Source of the DNA: a virus
Direction: 5' to 3' (one strand)
DNA: 43,815 nucleotides
IMG/VR virus record: IMGVR_UViG_3300017744_000024
Coordinates: 1-43,815 of that record
Shown here: positions 13,512 through 20,325 of the stretch, piece after piece
Position numbering within the stretch: the stretch's first letter is position 1
Layout of the letters: each line of letters opens with the position of its first letter
Translations under genes and position numbers: made by a program
The notes under the pieces: model-generated
Databases searched by the model: none
What the model was told of the DNA's origin: nothing
The model's input: only the letters and a program-made list of their open reading frames with translations

Positions 13512-15242
13512 TTACTGGCCCGGAGTTGGCGTTCCGCCACCTGTGCCACCTGTATCTCCTGCTGGAGTTGGAGTGCCTGTGTTGTCTGCAGGATCACCTG
13601 GTTCTTCTGCTGGTTCCGCCGCATCTAAATCTGCTTGAATACCTGCTGTGCTAACTCCTGCACTTCTCAATTCAGTTGCTGAAGTGGTTGGTTTAGTTTG
13701 CATAGAGTCATCATTTTCTTCTCTCCACATTCTTTCGTTTTCTGCCATCTCTTCTGGAGTTAATCCTAAGAATCTAGACAGAGCATAACGTTTGCTAACA
13801 AATGGCACTGTTGCTATTTGCGTGTATGTGGAAATTCTGTTGTTGTCTACTTCTGCTTGTCTGTAAGAAGCAAAGTTCATTGGTGGTTGAAACTTGATAT
13901 CAAACATTGCTGTGTCAATGTTCACACCTTTTTCTAAAAGGTAACGTTTGAACTCTTGATTAAATTCATCTGATACTAAATTTTGTAGTCTTTCACAGTA
14001 TTTGTTGAACCTTAGTTCTTGAATGTATGCTGTTCCTACTCTGCCATCATTGAAACTGCTTTGCGAATCGTCTGCACCTGTTGGCAAATATGAACTTGGT
14101 ATTCTTAAACCTCTTAATAATTTGTTTGTAAAGTATTTTAGGTCATCAATCTCACCAAGGTTAGTACCGCCTGGTAATGTTTCTACTTTAGAACCTCTTC
14201 CTTCTGCTGTTTGTGGAAAGAAATAGTCCTCGTTGATTGAAAGTGGATTATAAGAACTGTCTACTACGTTTGTTCCACCACCTGTTGATGAAGGAATACG
14301 TCTTTGATGAATTTCTGTTTTAACTCTTTCCACAAATTGCATTGCCAAGTGACTTGGCATATTACCTACGTCAATGTAAAACACTCTTCTTTCAGGTGCT
14401 CTTTGTACTCTGTAGATTATAATTGCGTCTTCCAGTAATTCTTTTTGTTTGTAAACTTTAAAAATGCTTTCCAACAGTGAATTACCAAACGGAAAGTTGT
14501 TGTCCAGTCCTTCACTTAAACTTAAATGTACCATGTGGTCGGCATCAACAGCAATTTCTCTTTGTCCTGTGCCAAATCTTGTTCCTGGTGCTGATGTATT
14601 GTCCACTCCAGTCATTCCTCTTACTCCGCCAGTCAAATATCCTGATCCACCGCCAGTAACATTGCCTGTTGTTTGATAAGGTGTAGTTGCTACAAGACTT
14701 TTAAAGTTAAAATTGATATCTTTTATAACATATTGCTCAGGAGTTTTACCTGTGCTTTCATTTACAATTATTTTTGTTACTTTTGCTGGATCAACGTGAA
14801 ACATTTTCTTTGTTTCCGGATCTCTAATAAAGAATGCATCACCATACTTGAATACGTTACGCATAATCTTAAACACACGTTTAGAAAAGTCGTTCATTTT
14901 GCACCATTGGTGCAGGTATTGTTCTATGATTTGTATTTCTGTATTAGTTGCTTTCTGATTGTATTCAAATTTGAATGGTGTATTGTTTTGTGTATTGTTT
15001 TGTGTGCAAAATTCTGCTAGGATATCCAATGCGGCATTCACTTCTGAATCTAAATCCATCACATTGTATTGTCCGTATCTTTCAATTCTGTTTGGTGCAC
15101 CGCTGTACACATCTGGAAGATATGATGAGTAGTTTGTTTTGGCTGGTCCAGCCTTTCCACCTACTCCACCACCTAAAGGTGAATTCATTCCGCCTGTGCC
15201 GTCTGATAGTGGCACTTCTGTAAAATATTTTTTCCAACTCAT
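13512..15242 (-). CDS. 20: Portal vertex protein gp20
   Basis: The product is 576 aa (T4 gp20 is 524). The dodecameric portal nucleates head assembly and is the DNA channel. Family blocks seen are ERYGQYNVMDLDSEVNAALD followed by ILAEFCT (about 54-80), QRAPERRVFYIDVGNMP and EDYFFPQTAEGRGS. KYFTNKLLRGLRIPSSYLPT and then ADDSQSSFNDGR come later in the order typical of T4-like portals. The extra length is mainly a low-complexity Pro/Gly/Thr tail of about 40 residues. The gene start overlaps the tape-measure stop by one base (TAATG). Confidence 0.96.
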   Translation of the reverse strand: MSWKKYFTEVPLSDGTGGMNSPLGGGVGGKAGPAKTNYSSYLPDVYSGAPNRIERYGQYNVMDLDSEVNAALDILAEFCTQNNTQNNTPFKFEYNQKATNTEIQIIEQYLHQWCKMNDFSKRVFKIMRNVFKYGDAFFIRDPETKKMFHVDPAKVTKIIVNESTGKTPEQYVIKDINFNFKSLVATTPYQTTGNVTGGGSGYLTGGVRGMTGVDNTSAPGTRFGTGQREIAVDADHMVHLSLSEGLDNNFPFGNSLLESIFKVYKQKELLEDAIIIYRVQRAPERRVFYIDVGNMPSHLAMQFVERVKTEIHQRRIPSSTGGGTNVVDSSYNPLSINEDYFFPQTAEGRGSKVETLPGGTNLGEIDDLKYFTNKLLRGLRIPSSYLPTGADDSQSSFNDGRVGTAYIQELRFNKYCERLQNLVSDEFNQEFKRYLLEKGVNIDTAMFDIKFQPPMNFASYRQAEVDNNRISTYTQIATVPFVSKRYALSRFLGLTPEEMAENERMWREENDDSMQTKPTTSATELRSAGVSTAGIQADLDAAEPAEEPGDPADNTGTPTPAGDTGGTGGGTPTPGQ

Positions 15243-17386
15243 TATACTGTATCCGACATTTCTGTTGTTGCTTGTGAAGTTATTCTGCTGTAACGATTGC
15301 CATCACTCATTGCCATCAAAATTTGTTCCATCGTACTATTTAACTGATCCAACTTGTCTCCGGTTGAACTTGCGGATGCCGTTGTTGATCCCACCATACC
15401 GCTTCTTAAATTTGTCATTGCATTTCCTAAGTTATCTAAACTGTTAGCATACATGTCTATTTTGCCTTTGTCAAGCTCATCGAGTGTTTTATTCAAGTTT
15501 TTGGCAAAGTTTTCTGATCCTCCACCGAAAATCTTACCTACAAAGCCTGTAACAGCACCTACAGTACTTCCTGCCCCCATTGCCGCCATTGCTCCTGACA
15601 GTGCCAAAGTGCCTTTGGCTACTTGTATTAAATTGCCGCCATCTACTAATGAAAAACCTTGTAAACCACTGCTAAACTTCTCTAATGCTCCTCCCATTAA
15701 GAAAGTTGCCGCGGCTAAACCTGCTCCTATTGCCGTGATTGCTAGTCCTAAATTCGCCGCACCTAATAGAGTTGCCGGATTTGCCATTGCTGTAAGTCCG
15801 CCTGCTAATCCTTTTAGTCCGCCACCCATGCCGGCTAGTAAACCTCCACCACCTGCACCAGTCTTTCCTAAAACAGATTTCGCTCCGCCACCCGGTCCGC
15901 CTCCTGTTAGATAACTTGTAACTCCCTTGACGGCTTTCTTGCCGGCGATCGCAGTCAATGCCGCCGCCGCTACACCTGCCGCAACGTATAGTCCTCCCAT
16001 TGCCACTTTGCCACCTTCTGACAACTCATCGAACCAATCGTTAAATTTCGTTCCTAAATCATCCAATGTGGTTGCAATAAAAGATTCAGGACCAATTATG
16101 CTTGCCAAGCCACCTATAATAATATCAACTCCTTGTTGGAATGGAGTCAATAATTTTTGAAATTTTGAACGCAAGTTTTCACTGGCATTCTGAAATTGTT
16201 TTGCACCTTCAGTGCTTGCCGCTCTTGCTTCTTGTTCTGCTATGATGGCACTTGTACTTTGTCCTAAGAATTTTCTGAACTTAACAGAATCTGCCGCAAC
16301 ATTGAAAAATTCATTGCCCACGCCTAGTTGAGTAGCAATTAATTTTTTCTGACCTTCGTCCATGTTGGCAATGCTTTCACCGTTACGTGCCAGTGCTTGA
16401 ATAAACATATCACTTGCACCAGGTACACCATCTCTCAATGCCGACACTGCTTCACGCACACCGTCCACAGCAAATATACCAACTTGTTCTCCGCCTTCTG
16501 GGAATCCTTTTGCTAACAATCCTGTAACAGCACTTACCATTTCTGGTGCCGCCGCTTTGACCCTTACCATGGTTGCTTCTATTTCACTGTTTGAAATTAA
16601 ACGTAACTCTCTGGCATCTGCCACTGCTTGTAATTCATCTTTCACTTGATCTCTTTGCAATCCAGTTAATCTTGACAATTGGTCTAATCTCAATAGATAT
16701 TCTTGCGAGCCTGCAACCAACTGTGAATTACTCATTGATTGAGATCTACCCAAAGTAGTCTGTAAGTCTAGATAATCAGCAAAGCCTTCTGTGATATCTT
16801 CCATAGAAAATCCAAGACCTGCGATTGTTTTTCTGAAATCACTCTGTAATAGTGATGTCATTATTGTGTTGAATCTTCTTGCACCTTCGTTTGCACTACC
16901 GCCAAAACCAGCCAGTGATGTGTTGGCACTCATTAATGCCTGGGCTAATCTTGTCATGTCTATTCCGGCGTCGCCTGCTATACGTCTAAAATCACTAACT
17001 GTTTGAGTTGTGTTCGCGCCTATCTCTGCCAAGTTTCTGAAAGTGTCAACATTTTCAAACACTCTTGCCGCTAGGTCGGCTGTGAATTGTAAAAATACTT
17101 TGTTTAATCCTGTGGTGCTTTGTGATAGAACACCGAGTCCGCCAACCAATCCGTCTGCTCCATCTTTCAACATTGCAAAGCCGGCTCCTGCCGCACCTAA
17201 AACTTTTTTGAATACAACAACTGATTTGCTGGTTTTTTTGGTTTCTTCTGTGAACTCGCGTTGAGCACCACTGTTACCACCACCTCCAGACCCACCTACA
17301 GCCTTCAATATCTTTTTGGCAGTATCTTCGCTGGCTAGCCCACCTTTTTTAACCGCGTCTTCTAATAATTCTTCAATTGTTGCCAT
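15242..17386 (-). CDS. 29: Tail tape measure / baseplate hub protein (gp29-like)
   Basis: The product is 714 aa. It is Ala/Gly/Leu-rich and largely helical, with hydrophobic stretches around 460-570 (GGLYVAAGVAAAALTAI; ANLGLAITAIGAGLAAATFL) typical of tape measure proteins that set tail length and enter the host membrane. The N-terminus (MATIEELLEDAVKKGGLASE) is followed by a Gly/Ser linker and long helices. Using the usual 0.15 nm per residue, 714 residues would span about 107 nm, similar to a T4-size tail. It lies beside the gp26/gp51-like tail chaperone gene, as tape measures generally do. Assignment as gp29 is by composition and context. Confidence 0.8.
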   Translation of the reverse strand: MATIEELLEDAVKKGGLASEDTAKKILKAVGGSGGGGNSGAQREFTEETKKTSKSVVVFKKVLGAAGAGFAMLKDGADGLVGGLGVLSQSTTGLNKVFLQFTADLAARVFENVDTFRNLAEIGANTTQTVSDFRRIAGDAGIDMTRLAQALMSANTSLAGFGGSANEGARRFNTIMTSLLQSDFRKTIAGLGFSMEDITEGFADYLDLQTTLGRSQSMSNSQLVAGSQEYLLRLDQLSRLTGLQRDQVKDELQAVADARELRLISNSEIEATMVRVKAAAPEMVSAVTGLLAKGFPEGGEQVGIFAVDGVREAVSALRDGVPGASDMFIQALARNGESIANMDEGQKKLIATQLGVGNEFFNVAADSVKFRKFLGQSTSAIIAEQEARAASTEGAKQFQNASENLRSKFQKLLTPFQQGVDIIIGGLASIIGPESFIATTLDDLGTKFNDWFDELSEGGKVAMGGLYVAAGVAAAALTAIAGKKAVKGVTSYLTGGGPGGGAKSVLGKTGAGGGGLLAGMGGGLKGLAGGLTAMANPATLLGAANLGLAITAIGAGLAAATFLMGGALEKFSSGLQGFSLVDGGNLIQVAKGTLALSGAMAAMGAGSTVGAVTGFVGKIFGGGSENFAKNLNKTLDELDKGKIDMYANSLDNLGNAMTNLRSGMVGSTTASASSTGDKLDQLNSTMEQILMAMSDGNRYSRITSQATTEMSDTV

Positions 17387-17455
17387 TATGTGATACCAAA
17401 ATCCTTGTTACTTGTATTTAATGCCAATCATTAAGTATGCAGTTAATATGTCATA

Positions 17456-17462
17456 CTAAATA
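17456..17462 (+). promoter_or_regulatory. Candidate late promoter (CTAAATA) for gp26-like gene
   Basis: CTAAATA is a late-motif variant I associate with marine T4-like phages. It lies 42 bases before the gp26-like ATG, which has GGAGA upstream. It faces the minus-strand motif at 17488-17495, so the two transcripts would overlap at their 5' ends. Confidence 0.35.
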
Positions 17463-17487
17463 TTAGCAGTTTAAAAGTTAATAACAA

Positions 17488-17495
17488 TATTTATT
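17488..17495 (-). promoter_or_regulatory. Candidate late promoter (AATAAATA) for tape measure operon
   Basis: AATAAATA on the minus strand is about 100 bases before the tape measure ATG. A second, weaker motif TTAAATA lies closer (17421-17415), followed by AAGGAT and the ATG at 17386. Either could serve the gp29-gp20 unit. Confidence 0.4.
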
Positions 17496-17504
17496 GGAGA
17501 TTGA

Positions 17505-18371
17505 ATGTCACAAGAACAAATAGGTACAAATAATAACCCACTTAAAAAGTATTACAGACAGCCCAAACAGTTTGTAAGATTGCCAAGTGGTTATAAATTT
17601 TATCCTGAAGGATCTATACAGGTTCCTGAATCAGGAGATGTTGCTGTGTATCCTATGACAGCAAAAGATGAAATGTTGCTGAAAACTCCAGATGCATTGT
17701 TGAATGGAGAAGCCACTGTGACAGTGATACAGAGTTGTATACCGTCAATTAAGAATGCATGGGCAATGCCTTCGATAGATTGCGATGCGGCATTGATGAC
17801 CATCAGAATGGCCACATATGGAACCAGCATGACTATGCCAATCAAAGTGCCGGGCACATCCATTGAGAAAGAATTGGTGTTGGATTTACAAGAAAGTTTG
17901 AACAGCATCCTGTCAGCACAATACAATGATACATTTTTTTATCAAAACATGGAAGTAAAAACAAAACCTTTAACGTACAAAGAGTTTACCGAAAGTGCAA
18001 TCCAAACATTTGAACAGCAAAGAATTCAAAAGATTGTAGATGACACAAAAATGAATGATGAAGAAAAAGTAAAAGCATTTCAAGTAACTTTCAAAAAATT
18101 AACAGAATTAAGTGTGGGCATGGTGGCTAACACAATAGCATCAATCACAGTGGATGGCGAGACTGTAACCGATGCCAAACAAATCAAAGAGTTTTTGGAA
18201 AACACTGACAAACAATTTTTCAGTTCCATCATGGAGCATTTGGAAAAAAATAGAGAAGTATTTCAATTAAAACCTCAAATCATTAAATCTTCAGAAGAAG
18301 AAATTAAGAACGGAGCACCTGCTGAATACACAATACCTGTAGCATTTGATTCAGCAAATTTTTTCGTATAA
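17505..18371 (+). CDS. 26: Baseplate hub / tail assembly chaperone gp26-like (zero frame)
   Basis: The product is 288 aa. The family-like block LPSGYKFYPEGSI, YPMTAKDEMLLKTPDALLNG and MTIRMATYGTSM (about 25-113) matches what marine T4-like phages carry as gp26. In T4, gp26 and gp51 are encoded next to each other upstream of the tape-measure gene and are needed for hub assembly. They are thought to act like the tail chaperones of other phages. GGAGA precedes the ATG. The gene ends in GCA AAT TTT TTC GTA TAA, where a gp51-like ORF continues in the -1 frame (see next entry). The gene diverges from the tape measure. Confidence 0.8.
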   Translation: MSQEQIGTNNNPLKKYYRQPKQFVRLPSGYKFYPEGSIQVPESGDVAVYPMTAKDEMLLKTPDALLNGEATVTVIQSCIPSIKNAWAMPSIDCDAALMTIRMATYGTSMTMPIKVPGTSIEKELVLDLQESLNSILSAQYNDTFFYQNMEVKTKPLTYKEFTESAIQTFEQQRIQKIVDDTKMNDEEKVKAFQVTFKKLTELSVGMVANTIASITVDGETVTDAKQIKEFLENTDKQFFSSIMEHLEKNREVFQLKPQIIKSSEEEIKNGAPAEYTIPVAFDSANFFV

Positions 18372-18595
18372 AGATATCAACACTGCCGACTTCTGACATT
18401 ATCAAACTCACCAAGGAAATGGAAGGTGAAATTAAAAATTTTAAATCCGATCTATTCAAATTGGCATGGTTCATGCGTGGATCAATCACTCTGGATGAAA
18501 TATATGCTACCTGTCATGAAGATAGAGAAGTAATGGGCGGAGTTGTCAAAGAAAATCTAGATACTGCTAAAAAAACAGGACAACCCTTCTTTTAA
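18365..18595 (+). CDS. 51: gp51-like C-terminal domain in the -1 frame, likely made by programmed frameshift
   Basis: This is a 76-codon open stretch in the -1 frame, overlapping the end of the gp26-like gene and ending TAA at 18593-18595. It contains LFKLAWFMRGSITLDEIYAT, HEDREVMGGVVKEN and TAKKTGQPFF, in the style of the small gp51-like proteins after gp26 in marine T4-like phages. No good start exists. The first ATG (18419) has only a 2-base spacer after AAGG. The zero frame holds overlapping slippery heptamers A_AAT_TTT (18356-18362) and T_TTT_TTC (18359-18365), one codon before the gp26 stop. A slip there gives one 363-aa protein. This is the gpG/gpGT arrangement of tail chaperones. Confidence 0.7.
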   Translation, partial: RIKISTLPTSDIIKLTKEMEGEIKNFKSDLFKLAWFMRGSITLDEIYATCHEDREVMGGVVKENLDTAKKTGQPFF

Positions 18596-18699
18596 CATAT
18601 AGATACTATATATAAAGTATAAAAAATCATACACACACGGTGCCTAGAACCAAATAGCATCATTTAATCAATGACACACACATTCTAAATAAATCACAT
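18596..18699 (+). other. Intergenic region with A+T-rich near-palindrome
   Basis: About 100 bases separate the gp51-like ORF from the HemD-like gene. It holds a near-palindrome (about 18603-18620, ATACT with AGTAT arms) with no T-run on the plus strand. CACA-rich sequence follows, then the late-type motif at 18685. I found no convincing sigma70 promoter or ORF. Confidence 0.4.
18685..18691 (+). promoter_or_regulatory. Candidate late promoter (CTAAATA) for HemD-like gene
   Basis: CTAAATA ends 8 bases before the ATG at 18700. There is no Shine-Dalgarno sequence between them, so a transcript from this site would be nearly leaderless (about 3 bases). Confidence 0.4.
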
Positions 18700-19272
18700 A
18701 TGCAAGTCTACACACAAATTGTACGACCCCAGGAGTTGGATGAGGATGACCTGTGGATTCCCTGTCTTAAAACAGCCACCGTTGAACACTCATCTGCAGA
18801 TGCACAATCGGGATTGATCATCACACACATCGAATCCATCAAACACTATGCACACAGTCTTACAGAACTGTTGGAACAAAAGGTGTATGCGGTGGGATCA
18901 AAAACTTATGACCGACTCGTAGAGGCGGGCTTCGCAGAAAATAATATTCATTGGCGACACAATGCCAACGATCTAAAACTGCGTTCCAAAAACACAGGCC
19001 CACTCACTTGGCTCCACGGAGACAAGTACGCCAGAGATTTTCGTGCCATACCTGAAGTCACAGCAATACAGACATACGAATCAAAACCAGATCCTACAGC
19101 CATCAAACAGATATTGAAATTGGAACCAGATGTTATTCATGTGTATTCTGATTCTGTATTAAAAGAGTTGGAGATTAGGAACTGGAGTCACACCAAGTTG
19201 AAACACGTTGAGTCAGCGGAACCTGATGCCGCTTTATGGTTGGATTGTGAATCGTTTGATCCTAATGTTTAA
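18700..19272 (+). CDS. Uroporphyrinogen-III synthase-like protein
   Basis: The product is 190 aa. HemD cyclises hydroxymethylbilane to uroporphyrinogen III. This family is poorly conserved in sequence, but its landmarks appear in order: an N-terminal QIVRP (6-10, the usual TRP-type strand), P21 of the P-L-x-x strand, GLIITHIESIKHY (38-50, where HemD has a strand then Ser/Asn-Ala-Val), KVYAVGSKTYDRLVEAGF (61-78, the AVG-x-x-T-x-x-x-L-x-x-x-G signature), LTWLHGDKYARDF (102-114, the RG/GD-x-x-R loop), VTAIQTYESKP (120-130, the conserved Tyr) and VIHVYSDSVLKEL (145-157, the second Ser strand). It is shorter than typical HemD (about 240-260), missing part of the first domain, so activity is uncertain. 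A GT-type nucleotide-binding fold is an alternative. Confidence 0.6.
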   Translation: MQVYTQIVRPQELDEDDLWIPCLKTATVEHSSADAQSGLIITHIESIKHYAHSLTELLEQKVYAVGSKTYDRLVEAGFAENNIHWRHNANDLKLRSKNTGPLTWLHGDKYARDFRAIPEVTAIQTYESKPDPTAIKQILKLEPDVIHVYSDSVLKELEIRNWSHTKLKHVESAEPDAALWLDCESFDPNV

Positions 19273-19296
19273 GAACGACTAGCGTCGTTCTGCTTT
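19272..19296 (+). terminator. Hairpin terminator after HemD-like gene
   Basis: A perfect 8-bp stem (AGAACGAC with GTCGTTCT, loop TAGC) begins at the last base of the HemD-like stop codon and is followed by GCTTTT. It is a moderate rho-independent terminator for the plus strand. It may also face the converging transcript of the early operon. Confidence 0.65.
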
Positions 19297-19657
19297 TCGC
19301 TTACGCTCAAGCATTTAAGCAATTACATAACGAAGTTATGTTGTGCATCATGCAGACAGTTGATCCATACTTCACCCAGTAACGGGAAAAGTATGAAGCC
19401 ATCATGCGAGACTAGCCTGCCATTTTGTGAAAGGAACTTTTGTACGGAAGCGGTGACCCGCCAACTCCCTATTCCAGACTTCATTAGTCACGGTCAACTG
19501 CGGCACCCTTCACAAACAAAGTGAGCAGTTGTGATGTTGTATCTTTTTCACAGAGCATCTTCTTTTGTGCCTTTAGTAAGCACTTGCCTTGCAACTCAGG
19601 ATTCACCATTATTTTTCAAACGCACTTCCTGGATCTACGATCAGCGATGTTGCTATG
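19273..19657. other. 385-base stretch without a convincing gene; several hairpins and tiny ORFs
   Basis: This is the longest gene-free stretch in the window and looks less A+T-rich than its surroundings. Structures seen are the terminator stem at 19272-19291, a 7-bp stem ACATAAC/GTTATGT with GAA loop (19325-19341), and a 7-bp stem CATACTT/AAGTATG (19366-19395) enclosing CCC/GGG. CATCATGC recurs at about 19346 and 19400. On the minus strand a 41-codon ORF (19609-19484) and a 53-codon ORF (19484-19323) overlap as TAATG, but neither has a Shine-Dalgarno sequence and other frames are also open, including a 43-codon plus-strand one. It may be a structured RNA, decayed genes, or micro-protein genes. 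Confidence 0.5.
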
Positions 19658-20089
19658 TTAAGCCTTTTTGTAGTTTTTAAGTTCTTCTTTTAGGATTCGG
19701 GAACCACCAACTCTCACATTGATAATTCCGTTGTAGTAATCATCGGTTTCTAGTACTCGCCTTTCGAATTGTTCTCGAGCCTCGAGATAACTCATTACGC
19801 CTCTACCTTTACAGATGTATAATATTTCCCTAGTAAATTTTTCTTCGCCTAATTCTGCCACGTCAGCATTCAAATGGTCTGAAGATCCCCAATAGTCTTT
19901 CCAGTCCGATTCAACTTTGCTTCTACGTTTGTTTATCCTACCCTTGAGAGGTGGACGTGTCTTCTTGAATTTCGCCAGTTTTTTACCCACATACTTCTTA
20001 CCGTTGGTTGTGTTTGTAATGAGATACACAAATCCTTCGCAGTCTTCCGGCAGTGTATGAATGGGGTTACCCTGATAAGTCCATGGCAT
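19658..20089 (-). CDS. GIY-YIG nuclease-like protein
   Basis: The product is 143 aa. The N-terminal fold shows GFVYLITNTTNGKKYVGKK (19-37): VYL and YVG stand for GIY and YIG, spaced 9 residues apart. A basic helix follows (RINKRRSKVESDWKDYWGSS) and a candidate catalytic Glu in MSYLEAREQFERR (Glu103). Proteins of this type (starting MPWTY, with KYVGKK and a DWxDYxGSS segment) recur in marine T4-like phages. It could be a homing-type or repair nuclease. No intron or second domain is visible, so mobility is unproven. It is the last gene of the gp55-47-46 run, 17 bases after the 72-aa ORF. Confidence 0.75.
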   Translation of the reverse strand: MPWTYQGNPIHTLPEDCEGFVYLITNTTNGKKYVGKKLAKFKKTRPPLKGRINKRRSKVESDWKDYWGSSDHLNADVAELGEEKFTREILYICKGRGVMSYLEAREQFERRVLETDDYYNGIINVRVGGSRILKEELKNYKKA

Positions 20090-20106
20090 ATGGACATACT
20101 TACTGA

Positions 20107-20325
20107 TTATTTTTTTCGCTCTTGCTGTTTTTGGATCTTGCTCACTTTGTATTGTGCTTCAAGTTCTTTACGTCTTTGACGTGCCAAAATTCTAATTTCC
20201 GCTAAAGCCTTTCTAGCGGCTACTTTGGTAGCGAGGCTTCGCCTCTCAGCAAACAACTCGTTTGCCTTAAAATAAGCCATGTACGCCTTGGTCAGTTTAT
20301 CGTGTGTATCATCTAGAATGGTCAT
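20107..20325 (-). CDS. Small basic helical protein after gp46
   Basis: The product is 72 aa, Lys/Arg-rich with heptad-like helices (AYMAYFKANELFAERRSLAT; RILARQRRKELEAQYKVSKI). It overlaps the end of gp46 by 17 bases, so is probably co-translated. The charge suggests nucleic-acid or protein binding, possibly an accessory to recombination, but I recognise no family. Confidence 0.65.
   Translation of the reverse strand: MTILDDTHDKLTKAYMAYFKANELFAERRSLATKVAARKALAEIRILARQRRKELEAQYKVSKIQKQQERKK

Noticed and set aside
14673-15020. 115-codon antisense ORF in the portal gene
   Set aside because: Cys/Phe-rich shadow of a well-supported gp20 frame, with no ribosome site or family resemblance.
15354-15914. 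186-codon antisense ORF in the tape measure gene
   Set aside because: Pro/Ala-rich mirror of the Gly/Ala-rich tape measure frame. No independent start signal.
18603-18620. A+T-rich near-palindrome as a terminator
   Set aside because: Imperfect, nearly all A/T, and not followed by T-run on the plus strand.
19323-19609. Two coupled micro-ORFs as firm genes
   Set aside because: No ribosome sites, several frames are open at once in this less A+T-rich stretch, and no recognisable product. Kept only as a region note and finding.
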